From GCA-002727735 sp038134525 (GTDB taxonomy: Bacteria; Bacteroidota; Bacteroidia; Flavobacteriales_D; Parvicellaceae), in NCBI GenBank assembly GCA_038134525.1, contig JAYPVI010000010.1, positions 33,342 through 97,341 of the forward strand: a stretch of DNA of 64,000 bases. The letters run 5' to 3'. Below, piece by piece: positions 34,192 to 42,950 of the stretch. Every line of letters begins with the position of its first letter. Positions within the stretch are counted from its first letter, which is position 1. A model generated the notes under the pieces. The model was not told the DNA's origin, searched no databases, and worked only from the letters and a program-made list of their open reading frames with translations. The position numbers and the translations under genes are program-made.

Positions 34192-36525
34192 CTATCTAAT
34201 GATCAATACTTTCCCCTTTGCTTTATTATATCCATCTTCTGAGGTAGCGAAAAAATAATATACTCCTGGTTGAACAAACTCATTTTCTAAATTTTTCCCA
34301 TTCCAAACCGCCTGTCCACCCTCTGAAATTATGTTGCTAATTAATACACCATTAGCATCTGTTACTTTTACTTCAGAATTAGCCATCATACCTAAAATAG
34401 CAATGTTGCCAAAAAAATTTTCTCTTACTGGATTCGGATACGCTTTTAGCGATTTAAATGAAAAATGGGATTCGGTAGCTGTAGATTTAAAACCTTGAAT
34501 GCCATCCTCAGAAGCGATATAAAGTTCTCCAGTTTTATTATTTAGGGCGAGAGTATTTACTTGATTACTAAATAATGGACTATTTAATGATGAAAAAGCA
34601 TAGATTGTATTTGTTCCATCTTCTGACATTAAGAACAATCCTCCTCCATTTGTAGCAATCCACTTTCGATTTGCTCCATCTATTTCAATATCATTGATAA
34701 TCTGATTTTCCAACAAATATTGAATCGTACCATTATCTTCAATAAGTATCCTTTGAGCATTGTAATTTGATTCATTAAAGATGGGGTAGGAGCTGTAGAA
34801 CTGAACTGGTCCATTATCCGTTCCTATCCATACGACTCCATTTAAATCTATTGCAACAGAATTTACGTATGCGCTAGGTAAAGATCCACTACCGTTAGAT
34901 GTAGTGACATACGTATACTGATCATCTGAATAATCTAGTGGTGTTTGATTAAAATCATAAACTACTAACCCGAGTCCTTTAACAATCATCCATATATAAC
35001 CATACTGATTATCTACAATTAAACTGGTACATAGTTTATCAGCAGCTTGATTTCCACAATAAAAAGATTGCCATTCCCCTTGGGGAGTCAAAACTGAAAT
35101 AGGATTATTTGTGTAAGGATTAGCAACCCATAAATTACCTTGTGAATCAAAAGCCGATGATGACACCAGAACATTGCTATTTTGACCTATTCTAGGCTGT
35201 AGAGATGAGTTGTAGTAAGAGTAACGCTCCACAAGTTGACCATCATTGAAATGAAGCAATCCTCCTCCGTAAGAAGAAGCAAAAAATTCATTTTGATTAG
35301 TGTGGTGTGGTGTTACAGAAAGAATATCAGAAACTGTATCTATATCAAGAGCCATTTCTGCATTTGTAATCTGATTGTACATCGTCCAATTGCTTTGGTC
35401 AAAGGAAAAAACTCCATGCCAATTAAATGTTTTATTCCAATTGGTTCCATCCACTCTTCCTGCCGATACGAACAAATAGTCATTTTTACAGGAAAGATGA
35501 AATGCTTCATTTGTATAGGGTCCACTGTTAGCAATTGCTTCTGCATTAAAATTATCTGTTAATCGGTAGAAACCTCTTTTTTCATCAGATAACCAATAAT
35601 ATTCCGATGTAATGTAAAAATCATTTGGAGTTATACCCGTTACTCCATTTAAAGCGTAAAATAATACTGAAGTATCTTGTAATAACATTAAATCCATTTC
35701 ATAAAGCGTCACATAAGAGGATGTAGCAACTACTAACTTTTGATCAATATATCTTACGTTTCTTAATTCTTCAGTAGGTTGATTTATAATGGTGTGCCAC
35801 TGGCCGTTGTAGCTATATATGATGTTTTGATTTCCAAATGCTAAGAAATCGTCTCCTACAGATTCAAGACTTTCTATATTTCCTGAGGAGGGTTGCGATA
35901 TTAAATTCCAATTACTGTAATCTGAAAGAAAATTAGCATTCCGATTGGCAGCAAGAATACCTAAGTCTGTTAATGCAAAAATCGAATCTGCTGAAATATG
36001 AATATCTTTAACCCTCAGCTGAGTGTTGTTTTGACCTATAATATAAGTGTCTTTTACTTCTTGACGCATCAGATCAATTACGACTATTCCAAAACCGGTA
36101 CAGACATAGACAAACTGATCAATAATATATAATTCATTTATTGTTTTATCTCCAATAAGTGTACTATTTAGAATAGCAGACATATTCACGATTTCCCCAT
36201 CTTTAATCAAATCTATATTACTTGAGTTATAGCCTATTACTAATGTATTGTAGCTGTTACTTCCTACTATTTGGGCAATACCTGTCTCACTAAGTCCATT
36301 TACTTTGGAAAGACGGGTAATTTCATTGGTTTTTATGTTGAGTTGAACAATAGAATATGGTGTTGACGCATAGATGAAATCACCAACTTGTACTATTTCT
36401 GAAGAATTTGAATATGGTAAATGATCCCTCCAAGATTCCACTGAAAATTCGTTTTGAGCATAAAATGAAATACTAAACTGCAAATAAACTAAAGCCATCG
36501 AAAAAAAAACGATAATTCTTTTCAT
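34192..36525 (-). CDS. porZ: T9SS component PorZ
   Basis: A 777-residue secreted protein: signal peptide (cleavage near SFYAQ, residue 24), then two beta-propeller-like sections (about 35-670) recognisable from WRDHLPYSNSSEIVQVGDFIYAST, repeated DLNGVVWIGTDNG-type blades and ANPYTNNPISVLT. The C-terminal T9SS type A domain (about 700-777) carries KAYPNPVRENFFGN, VTDANGVLI and GVYYF. This domain order is that of PorZ, part of the attachment complex that delivers anionic LPS to cargo in Porphyromonas. It starts a minus-strand block that continues to CvpA and holB. Confidence 0.9.
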   Translation of the reverse strand: MKRIIVFFSMALVYLQFSISFYAQNEFSVESWRDHLPYSNSSEIVQVGDFIYASTPYSIVQLNIKTNEITRLSKVNGLSETGIAQIVGSNSYNTLVIGYNSSNIDLIKDGEIVNMSAILNSTLIGDKTINELYIIDQFVYVCTGFGIVVIDLMRQEVKDTYIIGQNNTQLRVKDIHISADSIFALTDLGILAANRNANFLSDYSNWNLISQPSSGNIESLESVGDDFLAFGNQNIIYSYNGQWHTIINQPTEELRNVRYIDQKLVVATSSYVTLYEMDLMLLQDTSVLFYALNGVTGITPNDFYITSEYYWLSDEKRGFYRLTDNFNAEAIANSGPYTNEAFHLSCKNDYLFVSAGRVDGTNWNKTFNWHGVFSFDQSNWTMYNQITNAEMALDIDTVSDILSVTPHHTNQNEFFASSYGGGLLHFNDGQLVERYSYYNSSLQPRIGQNSNVLVSSSAFDSQGNLWVANPYTNNPISVLTPQGEWQSFYCGNQAADKLCTSLIVDNQYGYIWMIVKGLGLVVYDFNQTPLDYSDDQYTYVTTSNGSGSLPSAYVNSVAIDLNGVVWIGTDNGPVQFYSSYPIFNESNYNAQRILIEDNGTIQYLLENQIINDIEIDGANRKWIATNGGGLFLMSEDGTNTIYAFSSLNSPLFSNQVNTLALNNKTGELYIASEDGIQGFKSTATESHFSFKSLKAYPNPVRENFFGNIAILGMMANSEVKVTDANGVLISNIISEGGQAVWNGKNLENEFVQPGVYYFFATSEDGYNKAKGKVLIIR

Positions 36526-36531
36526 AGCCTA

Positions 36532-36565
36532 CAAACTAAATAAAATCAAAATTATTATGACAAAA
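36532..36565 (-). promoter_or_regulatory. putative porZ promoter
   Basis: On the minus strand TTTTG (36565-36561), a 20-base spacer and TTTAGTTTG (36540-36532) resemble the Bacteroidota sigma-A pattern, although only one base separates TA from TTTG. The porZ ATG follows 7 bases later, so the leader would be nearly absent. Confidence 0.3.
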
Positions 36566-36585
36566 TAATTCTACTTTTGTTTTAT

Positions 36586-36659
36586 GGCTCCGTAGCTCAA
36601 CTGAATAGAGCACTGGATTTCGGCTCCAGCGGTTGCAGGTTTGAATCCTGCCGGGGTCA
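36586..36659 (+). tRNA. tRNA-Arg (TCG)
   Basis: A 74-base tRNA. The acceptor GGCTCCG pairs with CGGGGTC, including two G-T wobbles, with discriminator A. The D-stem is GCTC/GAGC. The anticodon stem CTGGA/TCCAG closes the loop TTTCGGC, giving anticodon TCG at 36620-36622 (reads CGA and, by wobble, other CGN codons). The T-arm is GCAGG/CCTGC with TTTGAAT. CCA is not encoded. It sits alone between porZ and a large secreted-protein gene. Confidence 0.95.
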
Positions 36660-36670
36660 CGAACAAGCAG

Positions 36671-36703
36671 AAGTCCTTTCATAGTTTATGAAGGGACTTT
36701 TTT
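36671..36703 (+). terminator. intrinsic terminator after tRNA-Arg
   Basis: AAGTCCTTTCAT, a 5-base loop, and ATGAAGGGACTT form a 12-bp stem with one T-G pair (arms 36671-36682 and 36688-36699), followed by T residues. It starts 12 bases after the tRNA 3' end. Confidence 0.88.
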
Positions 36704-36830
36704 GTTGGTTTATTACCATCAAGCTGAAAGATCGTATTCAAAGTAAATGTCTTATCCGCGATTAGCTTTTTTTTAAAAATGATAATTCATGTCAAAATAT
36801 ATACTACTTTGGGATAAAAATATTTAAGCC
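36704..36830 (+). other. intergenic leader before the large T9SS cargo
   Basis: This is the rest of the 305-base gap between porZ and the next gene. I see no ORF, RNA fold or repeat in it. A TACTTTGG at about 36809 is one base short of TAnnTTTG, and I could not pair it with a convincing upstream box. Confidence 0.4.
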
Positions 36831-39800
36831 ATGAAAAAAACTATACTTATACTATTTTCTTTTCTAACCTATCAATTTACATTCTCTCAATGTCATTATG
36901 TAGTTGACATGCAAGATTCATATGGTGACGGTTGGAACGGAGCTCAAATAAATGTTTCAATTAACAGCGTATTTATAACCAGTTTTACTATTCCAGCTGG
37001 AGGAAGTAGCGCAATTGATTCCATAAGCACTTATACTGGTGATAATGTGAGTTTTGATTTTGTATCTGGCACATGGGATACCGAAATTACCTACACGATA
37101 ACAGCTCCTGATGGTAGTACAGTCGGATCTTACGGTCCATACCCTACAAATTCGGGTAATGATGGCCCTATCTGGTCTGGAGTTTCCAACTCTACTTGTG
37201 CTCCTCCTGCCTGTTTAGAACCTTATGGTATAGTAATAACAGGAACATCTTCAAGTTCAGTTAATCTTTCATGGTCTGCAGGACCTAATGCGGGTTCTTA
37301 TACCATAGAATATGGAACAGCAGGATTCACACAGGGAAGTGGATCAACAGTGACGTCATCAACAACATCAGGAACAGTTTCAGGGTTAAATTCATACACT
37401 ATGTATGATTTTTATGTGCAGTCCGATTGTCAAACTTCTGGAAATGGAACAAGTAACTTTGCTGGTCCAGTTACCGTTTCAACATGTCCAGGTGCAGCAC
37501 CTTATCTTGAAACTCTTGATGCTGGAATGGCTCCTTGTTGGATTCAAGATCAAAATGATGTTTTTGATTGGACCCTTAATGCAGGTACCACCCCTTCGAA
37601 TCCAACAGGACCAAGTGATGACATAACTGGTGGTGGAAACTACATTTATATAGAAACATCTGCACCAAGAGTTCCTGGAGACAGTGCAATTTTACATACT
37701 CCTGCAATAGATCTAACTTCACTTACTGTCCCTCAACTTAAATTCTACAGCCACATGTTTGGAGCTTCCATTGATGAATTAAGAATCGATGCTTCTTCCA
37801 ACGGAGGTACTTCCTACACTAATATATTTAGTAAATCTGGTGATCAGGGAGATCAATGGGTTGAGGAATTCGTTGATTTATCTTCTTTTTCAGGTTCAGT
37901 AGAATTTAAAATTACAGCCTATGTAGGAGACGATGGAAGTGGAATTCAATATTGGGGAGATATAGCTATAGATAATTTTGAAATTAGAGAGGCCCCTACG
38001 TGTATCAAACCGACTAATGTTATAATTAGTAACTTATTAGCAACCTCTGCAGATTTTTCGTGGACTCCTGGTGGAAATGAACCTTCGTGGAATATTGAAT
38101 ATGGAGCTGCTGGTTTTACTCTAGGTACTGGTACCTCTTCCACGGTCACTTCTACTTCATACTCAGCTACTGGACTATCATCACAAACTGATTATGAGTT
38201 TTATGTTCAAGCGGATTGTGGAAATGGAGATTTGAGTAATTGGCAAGGCCCAATAAGCTTTTCTACACCACCCACTTGTGGAGATAACTTTGGCCCCTAT
38301 TGCTATGGAGCGGGTGCATTCACTGTTTTTACAGCAGTAGCTTCCACTCCTGGTGATTTCATTACATTAAGTATTACTGCTGGTGAAACTGAAGTAGGTT
38401 ATGATAATCTTCAAATATATGATGGCGTAGGGAATACAGGAAATTTACTGTACGATGCCGATGGTGATCATTCTGGTATTTCCGTATTGTCAACTACGGG
38501 TACCATTACCATGTACATTGACGGAGATCCTATTTGGAACTGTGTGGATGGAATTGGAGGACCCTATGTCCCAATTGAAGCCACGTTAACCTGTACAACT
38601 CCTTCAGCCATAGATATGTCTGGTTTGGCTGTTACTACATCCCCAACCTTAATTCTATCAAGTGGACCTTTTGTTGTTTCTGGTGAACTTCAGAACATGG
38701 GGCTTAATACAGTCACATCTATGGATGTTAATTACGCTATTGATGGTGGGACACCTGTTACAGAGTCTGTTTCAGGACTTAGCCTTAGTACTGGAGATGT
38801 TCACACTTTTAATCATGCTACAAATTGGAGTCCAACTGCTGCAGGTACGTATGATATTATGATTTGGGCTAGTAATATCAATTCTTCTAGCGACATGAAT
38901 AATTCCAATGATACTGCCGTAACTACTGTTACAATATATGATAATGCCACGTTAAAAAGACCCATGCTTGAGTCCTTTACTAGCTCTACTTGCGGCCCCT
39001 GTGTAGCGGGGAATCAAAACGTAAGTGCTGTTACCGCTAATTTTGCTCTGGATCAGTATAGTATTTTGAAATATCAAATGTCTTGGCCAGGATCGGGAGA
39101 TCCCTATTATACGCAGGAAGGTGGAGATAGAAGAGGGTATTATAATGTAAATGCTGTACCTGATTTAGTAGTTGATGGAAACTTTTGGCAAGACAATTCG
39201 ACAGCATTAACAACTCAGATTATGGATGATGCAATGGCAATACCTGCTTTCGTAGAATTATCATCATTCTTTACAGTAGATAATCAAACCATTGATATTA
39301 ATGTTAATATAAATCCATTAGGAGACTTCACTAGCCAATTAACATTATATGTTGCCATCTTTGAATACATGACTTTTAATAATGTGGGAAGTAATGGAGA
39401 AACTCAGTTTGGATATGTAATGAAGAAAATGGTGCCAGGATCAAGTGGATTCTCTTTAAGCCCACTGCAGGATGGTGTCCCTGTAAATGAAAATTTCTCT
39501 TACACTTTTCAAGGAAGTTATGTTTTACCTCCTGATGCTAATTCACCCATTGATCATTCTACTAGTCACTCGGTTGAGGACTTTAGTAATCTTGGTGTAG
39601 TTGTTTGGATCCAAGATGACGCAACTAAAGAAATTGTTCAATCTGCAGAGGCCATTCCAAGTTCAACAGGAATTGATAATGCCAATTTAGAAAACACCTC
39701 TATAATGGTATTCCCTAATCCAGCTAATCAAAATGCAACCTTAAAGATAAATGGAAATAATGGGGGCGAAGGATCGATAGAAATAACGAATTCCTTAGGA

Positions 39801-39941
39801 GAAATTATATTTAATAAATCTGTTAATCCAAATATTGGGTCAATAGATTTAGACGTATCTACATTTAGTAATGGCATTTATAACATTACTTATAAAAATA
39901 ATGAAGTTACTGTGTTTAAAAAGTTACAGATTATGAAGTAG
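36831..39941 (+). CDS. large secreted multidomain protein (FN3, CUB-like, Omp28-like) with T9SS type A domain
   Basis: A 1036-residue secreted protein with a signal peptide (cleavage after TFSQ, about residue 19). Domains in order: an N-terminal aspartate-rich beta domain (DMQDSYGDGWNGAQI); a fibronectin type III module (about 125-215); a MAM-like beta-sandwich (about 225-385); a second FN3 (about 385-480); a CUB-like module (about 483-585); a CARDB-like domain (about 590-700); an Omp28-like thioredoxin-fold region starting RPMLESFTSSTCGPC (CGPC motif); and a C-terminal type A sorting domain (VFPNPANQNATL to the end). T9SS export and surface anchoring are expected. Function is probably adhesion, possibly with redox activity. 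Confidence 0.88.
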   Translation: MKKTILILFSFLTYQFTFSQCHYVVDMQDSYGDGWNGAQINVSINSVFITSFTIPAGGSSAIDSISTYTGDNVSFDFVSGTWDTEITYTITAPDGSTVGSYGPYPTNSGNDGPIWSGVSNSTCAPPACLEPYGIVITGTSSSSVNLSWSAGPNAGSYTIEYGTAGFTQGSGSTVTSSTTSGTVSGLNSYTMYDFYVQSDCQTSGNGTSNFAGPVTVSTCPGAAPYLETLDAGMAPCWIQDQNDVFDWTLNAGTTPSNPTGPSDDITGGGNYIYIETSAPRVPGDSAILHTPAIDLTSLTVPQLKFYSHMFGASIDELRIDASSNGGTSYTNIFSKSGDQGDQWVEEFVDLSSFSGSVEFKITAYVGDDGSGIQYWGDIAIDNFEIREAPTCIKPTNVIISNLLATSADFSWTPGGNEPSWNIEYGAAGFTLGTGTSSTVTSTSYSATGLSSQTDYEFYVQADCGNGDLSNWQGPISFSTPPTCGDNFGPYCYGAGAFTVFTAVASTPGDFITLSITAGETEVGYDNLQIYDGVGNTGNLLYDADGDHSGISVLSTTGTITMYIDGDPIWNCVDGIGGPYVPIEATLTCTTPSAIDMSGLAVTTSPTLILSSGPFVVSGELQNMGLNTVTSMDVNYAIDGGTPVTESVSGLSLSTGDVHTFNHATNWSPTAAGTYDIMIWASNINSSSDMNNSNDTAVTTVTIYDNATLKRPMLESFTSSTCGPCVAGNQNVSAVTANFALDQYSILKYQMSWPGSGDPYYTQEGGDRRGYYNVNAVPDLVVDGNFWQDNSTALTTQIMDDAMAIPAFVELSSFFTVDNQTIDINVNINPLGDFTSQLTLYVAIFEYMTFNNVGSNGETQFGYVMKKMVPGSSGFSLSPLQDGVPVNENFSYTFQGSYVLPPDANSPIDHSTSHSVEDFSNLGVVVWIQDDATKEIVQSAEAIPSSTGIDNANLENTSIMVFPNPANQNATLKINGNNGGEGSIEITNSLGEIIFNKSVNPNIGSIDLDVSTFSNGIYNITYKNNEVTVFKKLQIMK

Positions 39942-39964
39942 TACTTCAATAAAATCTCTTTTCC

Positions 39965-39990
39965 AAAGGCCTGTCATACAGGCCTTTTTT
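39965..39990 (+). terminator. intrinsic terminator after the T9SS cargo gene
   Basis: AAAGGCCTGT, loop CAT, and ACAGGCCTTT form a perfect 10-bp stem followed by a T run. It lies 23 bases past the stop codon and isolates the cargo gene from the transporter 40 bases further on. Confidence 0.92.
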
Positions 39991-40029
39991 ATTTTAACTT
40001 TATATCATAAACCATCAAAAAAATTAAGA

Positions 40030-41067
40030 TTGAATAAACTTGCTAATTTTCTCATATGTGTAGTCGGACTAGTCATTATCCTTATTTATGGACAATATGT
40101 TTTTGTTCCATTTATTTTTGCTTTAGTTCTCTGGTTTACGGTTCGAATTTTCACTGTTGTTACTCAAAAAATTCCAATCTACGGAAATCTGGTTCCTAAC
40201 TGGATAAAAAAAATAATTTCAACCGCATTAATCTTTTTGGTGCTTATGTTTTCTTCTCAGGTTGTACTTAGTAGTTTTAATAGTATAATAAAGACTCATC
40301 ACGATTATGATGACAACATTTCTAATATCATTATGACATTAAATTCTAGTTTCGATATTGATGTGGAGTCTTATGTAAAGGATAATATTGCAACATTAGA
40401 TGTAAAAGCAATAGCAGGAGAGTTATTTAACGCTATCTCCACTATATTGAGTAGTGCTTTAATGATTCTCCTTTTTGTCGTTTTTATTTTTATTGAAGAA
40501 ACACAGTTTGATAAAAAACTGCAAAAAATTTTTATTAAAAATGAAAAAAAGTATAAATCACTTATGGAAACACTTTCAAAAATTGAGTGGTCTGTTGCAA
40601 GATATTTAGGAATTAAAACTATAGTAAGCTTAATTACAGGTTTTTTTAGCTATCTCGTATTTGCTTTATGCGATTTGAATTTTGCTGTGTTTTGGGCATT
40701 TCTAATTTTTTTATTGAACTTCATTCCAACTATTGGTTCGCTGCTAGCTACTGTTTTTCCAGCCGTATTTAGTTTGCTTCAATTTGGCGACTTTAGTACA
40801 GGATTAGTTATCTTTTTTGTAGTTGGTTTTATTCAGGTTATTATCGGAAATTTTTTAGAACCTAAATGGCTTGGTAACTCCATGAATATTAGCCCATTAC
40901 TAAGTATCATATCGCTTGTATTTTGGGGGGCAATTTGGGGAACTACTGGAATGATAATCAGTGTCCCTGTAACTGTAGTAATTTTAATCATTCTTAGTCA
41001 ATTTGAATCATATCAATCATTGGCCATTTTACTCTCAGAAAAGGGTGAAATCAATGGGGAAAATTAA
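40030..41067 (+). CDS. AI-2E/PerM-family transporter
   Basis: A 345-residue membrane protein of the AI-2E (TqsA/PerM/YdiK) family with about seven or eight helices. The N-terminal pair is LICVVGLVIILIYGQYVFVPFIFALVL in two halves. A soluble middle domain (about 90-145) follows, then the conserved LLNFIPTIGSLLATVFPAVFSLL and the EPKWLGNSMNISPLLSIISLVFWG signature, where PxxxG.s..lsp is the family hallmark. The start is TTG at 40030, since no suitable ATG precedes the first helix. The end overlaps the methyltransferase start by 14 bases. Substrate not determinable. Confidence 0.9.
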   Translation: MNKLANFLICVVGLVIILIYGQYVFVPFIFALVLWFTVRIFTVVTQKIPIYGNLVPNWIKKIISTALIFLVLMFSSQVVLSSFNSIIKTHHDYDDNISNIIMTLNSSFDIDVESYVKDNIATLDVKAIAGELFNAISTILSSALMILLFVVFIFIEETQFDKKLQKIFIKNEKKYKSLMETLSKIEWSVARYLGIKTIVSLITGFFSYLVFALCDLNFAVFWAFLIFLLNFIPTIGSLLATVFPAVFSLLQFGDFSTGLVIFFVVGFIQVIIGNFLEPKWLGNSMNISPLLSIISLVFWGAIWGTTGMIISVPVTVVILIILSQFESYQSLAILLSEKGEINGEN

Positions 41068-41653
41068 ATTAAATAAAGCATATTGGGACTATCGATATCA
41101 ATCAAATGAAATTGGTTGGGATATTGGATTTGTTTCTCCAGCTATTAAAAATTGGTTAGATACTCAAAAAAATAAAGATCTACGCATTTTAATTCCTGGT
41201 GCAGGTGCTGGGTATGAAGTTTCTTATGCGCATCACTTAGGTTTTAAAAACGTATTTTACATGGATATTTCTACTGAAGCAGTTGCACTGTTTAAATCAA
41301 AAAACGCTAAATTCCCAGATGATAGAATTTTATCTGCTGACTTTTTTGATTTGAAATTACCATCATTTTTTGATGTTATCATAGAGCAAACTTTTTTTTG
41401 TGCACAAAGACCAGAAGACAGAAAAAAATATGTTAAAAAGTCACATGAACTACTTCAAATGGGGGGGCAATTAATTGGGCTTTTATTTGGAATTCAATTT
41501 GAAAAAGATGGACCACCATTTGGTGGGGAAATAGATGAATATAGATTGCTTTTTGGTCAAGATTACCAAATCGATCATTTACAAATTTGTAGCAATTCTA
41601 TTAAAGAAAGAGCAGGAAGTGAAATATGGATGGAAATGACTAAAAAGAGTTAA
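41054..41653 (+). CDS. TPMT-family S-adenosylmethionine methyltransferase
   Basis: A 199-residue class I methyltransferase of the thiopurine-methyltransferase family. The YWDYRYQSNEIGWDIGFVSPAI N-terminus has the family's W..ry...gWd.g...p form (about 8-29), motif I is ILIPGAGAGYEVSYAHHLG, the acidic residue follows in FYMDIST, and VIIEQTFFCA lies in the active-site region. I use the ATG at 41054; the frame open to 41003 lies wholly in the transporter gene. Substrate is probably a small thiol or halide/selenium compound, as in relatives, but this is inference. It overlaps the convergent yebC stop by 4 bases. Confidence 0.88.
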   Translation: MGKIKLNKAYWDYRYQSNEIGWDIGFVSPAIKNWLDTQKNKDLRILIPGAGAGYEVSYAHHLGFKNVFYMDISTEAVALFKSKNAKFPDDRILSADFFDLKLPSFFDVIIEQTFFCAQRPEDRKKYVKKSHELLQMGGQLIGLLFGIQFEKDGPPFGGEIDEYRLLFGQDYQIDHLQICSNSIKERAGSEIWMEMTKKS

Positions 41654-42402
41654 TCCATTTGGGCCAATAATTCTTCTGTTAATTCCAAATTGTGGTAAAC
41701 CGCATTTACATCCTCATCCTCTTCCATTTTATCTATCAGTTTCATTACTTTTTTAGCATTTTCAACATCAAGAGCAGTTGAATTTAGAGGTAATCTCTGC
41801 AATTCTGTATTACTCACATCCCAACCTCTTTTTTCTAATGCAGATTGCATTGTTCCATACTCATCAAAGCTAGTTTGAATAATTATATCCTCGTCCATTT
41901 CTGTTAACTCTTCTAAACCAAAATCGATTAAATCCATTTCAACTTCTTCTAAATCAGCTGCATCAATAGACTCTTTCTTGACGGTGAATATTCCTTTCCT
42001 TTCAAATAAAAAGCCCAGAGAACCATTTGTGCCTAAATTACCTCCATATTTATTAAAAATTGATCTCACTGAAGCAACTGTTCTATTATTGTTGTCAGTA
42101 GTGGCTTCAATAAATACCGCTATTCCATTAGAAGCATATCCTTCAAAAGTGATTTCTACAAGGTTTGCACCTTCTCCACCAACACCTTTTTTAATTGCTC
42201 TTTCAATGGTGTCTTTGGGCATATTAACCCCCTTGGCATTTTGGACCGCTAATCTTAAGGATGGATTGGTATCCACGTCTCCTCCGCCATCTCTTGCTGC
42301 TATGGTCAGCTCCTTTATTACTCGAGTAAAAACTTTTGCTCTCTTTTTGTCCTGAGCTGCTTTTCTATGCTTAATATTAGCCCATTTACTGTGCCCTGCC
42401 AT
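41650..42402 (-). CDS. yebC: YebC/PmpR/TACO1-family regulator
   Basis: A 250-residue protein of the YebC family, recognised by the N-terminal MAGHSKWANIKHRKAAQDKKR, then RDGGGDVDTNPSLRLAVQNAK, the ERAIKKGVGG motif and the acidic C-terminal lobes. Members act as DNA-binding regulators or, as recently shown for some, as translation factors that relieve polyproline stalls. Length is normal (about 240-250). It is monocistronic here: the stop is against the methyltransferase, and the fRMsr gene diverges about 90 bases upstream. Confidence 0.95.
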   Translation of the reverse strand: MAGHSKWANIKHRKAAQDKKRAKVFTRVIKELTIAARDGGGDVDTNPSLRLAVQNAKGVNMPKDTIERAIKKGVGGEGANLVEITFEGYASNGIAVFIEATTDNNNRTVASVRSIFNKYGGNLGTNGSLGFLFERKGIFTVKKESIDAADLEEVEMDLIDFGLEELTEMDEDIIIQTSFDEYGTMQSALEKRGWDVSNTELQRLPLNSTALDVENAKKVMKLIDKMEEDEDVNAVYHNLELTEELLAQMD

Positions 42403-42491
42403 GTTTCTAATTTATGGTTTAAAAATAAAAATTATAGCGAATTATAACTTACAATCTGTTTATATGACGTTAATTTGAATAAATTTTAGTA

Positions 42492-42950
42492 TTGAAAAGG
42501 GAGACGATTAATTACGATGAGCTGTATATGGAAACCAAAGGACTACTTGACCATACTGTTCCTTTACACACTAACTTAGGAAATTTTGCTGCTCTCTTAA
42601 AACATAAATCCAATTGGTTTTGGATCGGTTTTTATGAAGTGGTAGGTCAGCAGCTTATTTTGAACGCTTTTCAGGGTCCGCCAGCTTGTGTAAAAATTCC
42701 TTATGGGAAGGGAGTATGTGGAAAATCATGGGAATTAAAGACTTCTATAATAGTGGATAATGTGCATGAGTTTGAAGGTCATATAGCTTGTAATGATGCC
42801 TCAAAATCAGAAATTGTCATTCCAATTTGTGATAAAAATCAACAAGTAAAATTTATTTTAGATGTAGATCATACTATCTACAATGCCTTCAATGAGCAGG
42901 ATGAAATGGGCATCAAAAAATCGCTCAGCTTAATTGAATCATTAATATGA
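42492..42950 (+). CDS. free-methionine-(R)-sulfoxide reductase (GAF domain)
   Basis: A 152-residue single GAF-domain enzyme of the fRMsr type that reduces free methionine R-sulfoxide using cysteine chemistry. The three conserved cysteines are visible: PACVKI, the GVCGKSWE loop (about residue 77), and HIACNDASKSEIVIPI (about 100). The fold is GAF: NWFWIGFYEVVGQQLIL, then FKILDVDH-type strands. The start is TTG at 42492; the first in-frame ATG is 13 codons later and would remove the first helix. Its stop overlaps the lipoprotein start by 4 bases (ATGA), so they are coupled. Confidence 0.9.
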   Translation: MKRETINYDELYMETKGLLDHTVPLHTNLGNFAALLKHKSNWFWIGFYEVVGQQLILNAFQGPPACVKIPYGKGVCGKSWELKTSIIVDNVHEFEGHIACNDASKSEIVIPICDKNQQVKFILDVDHTIYNAFNEQDEMGIKKSLSLIESLI

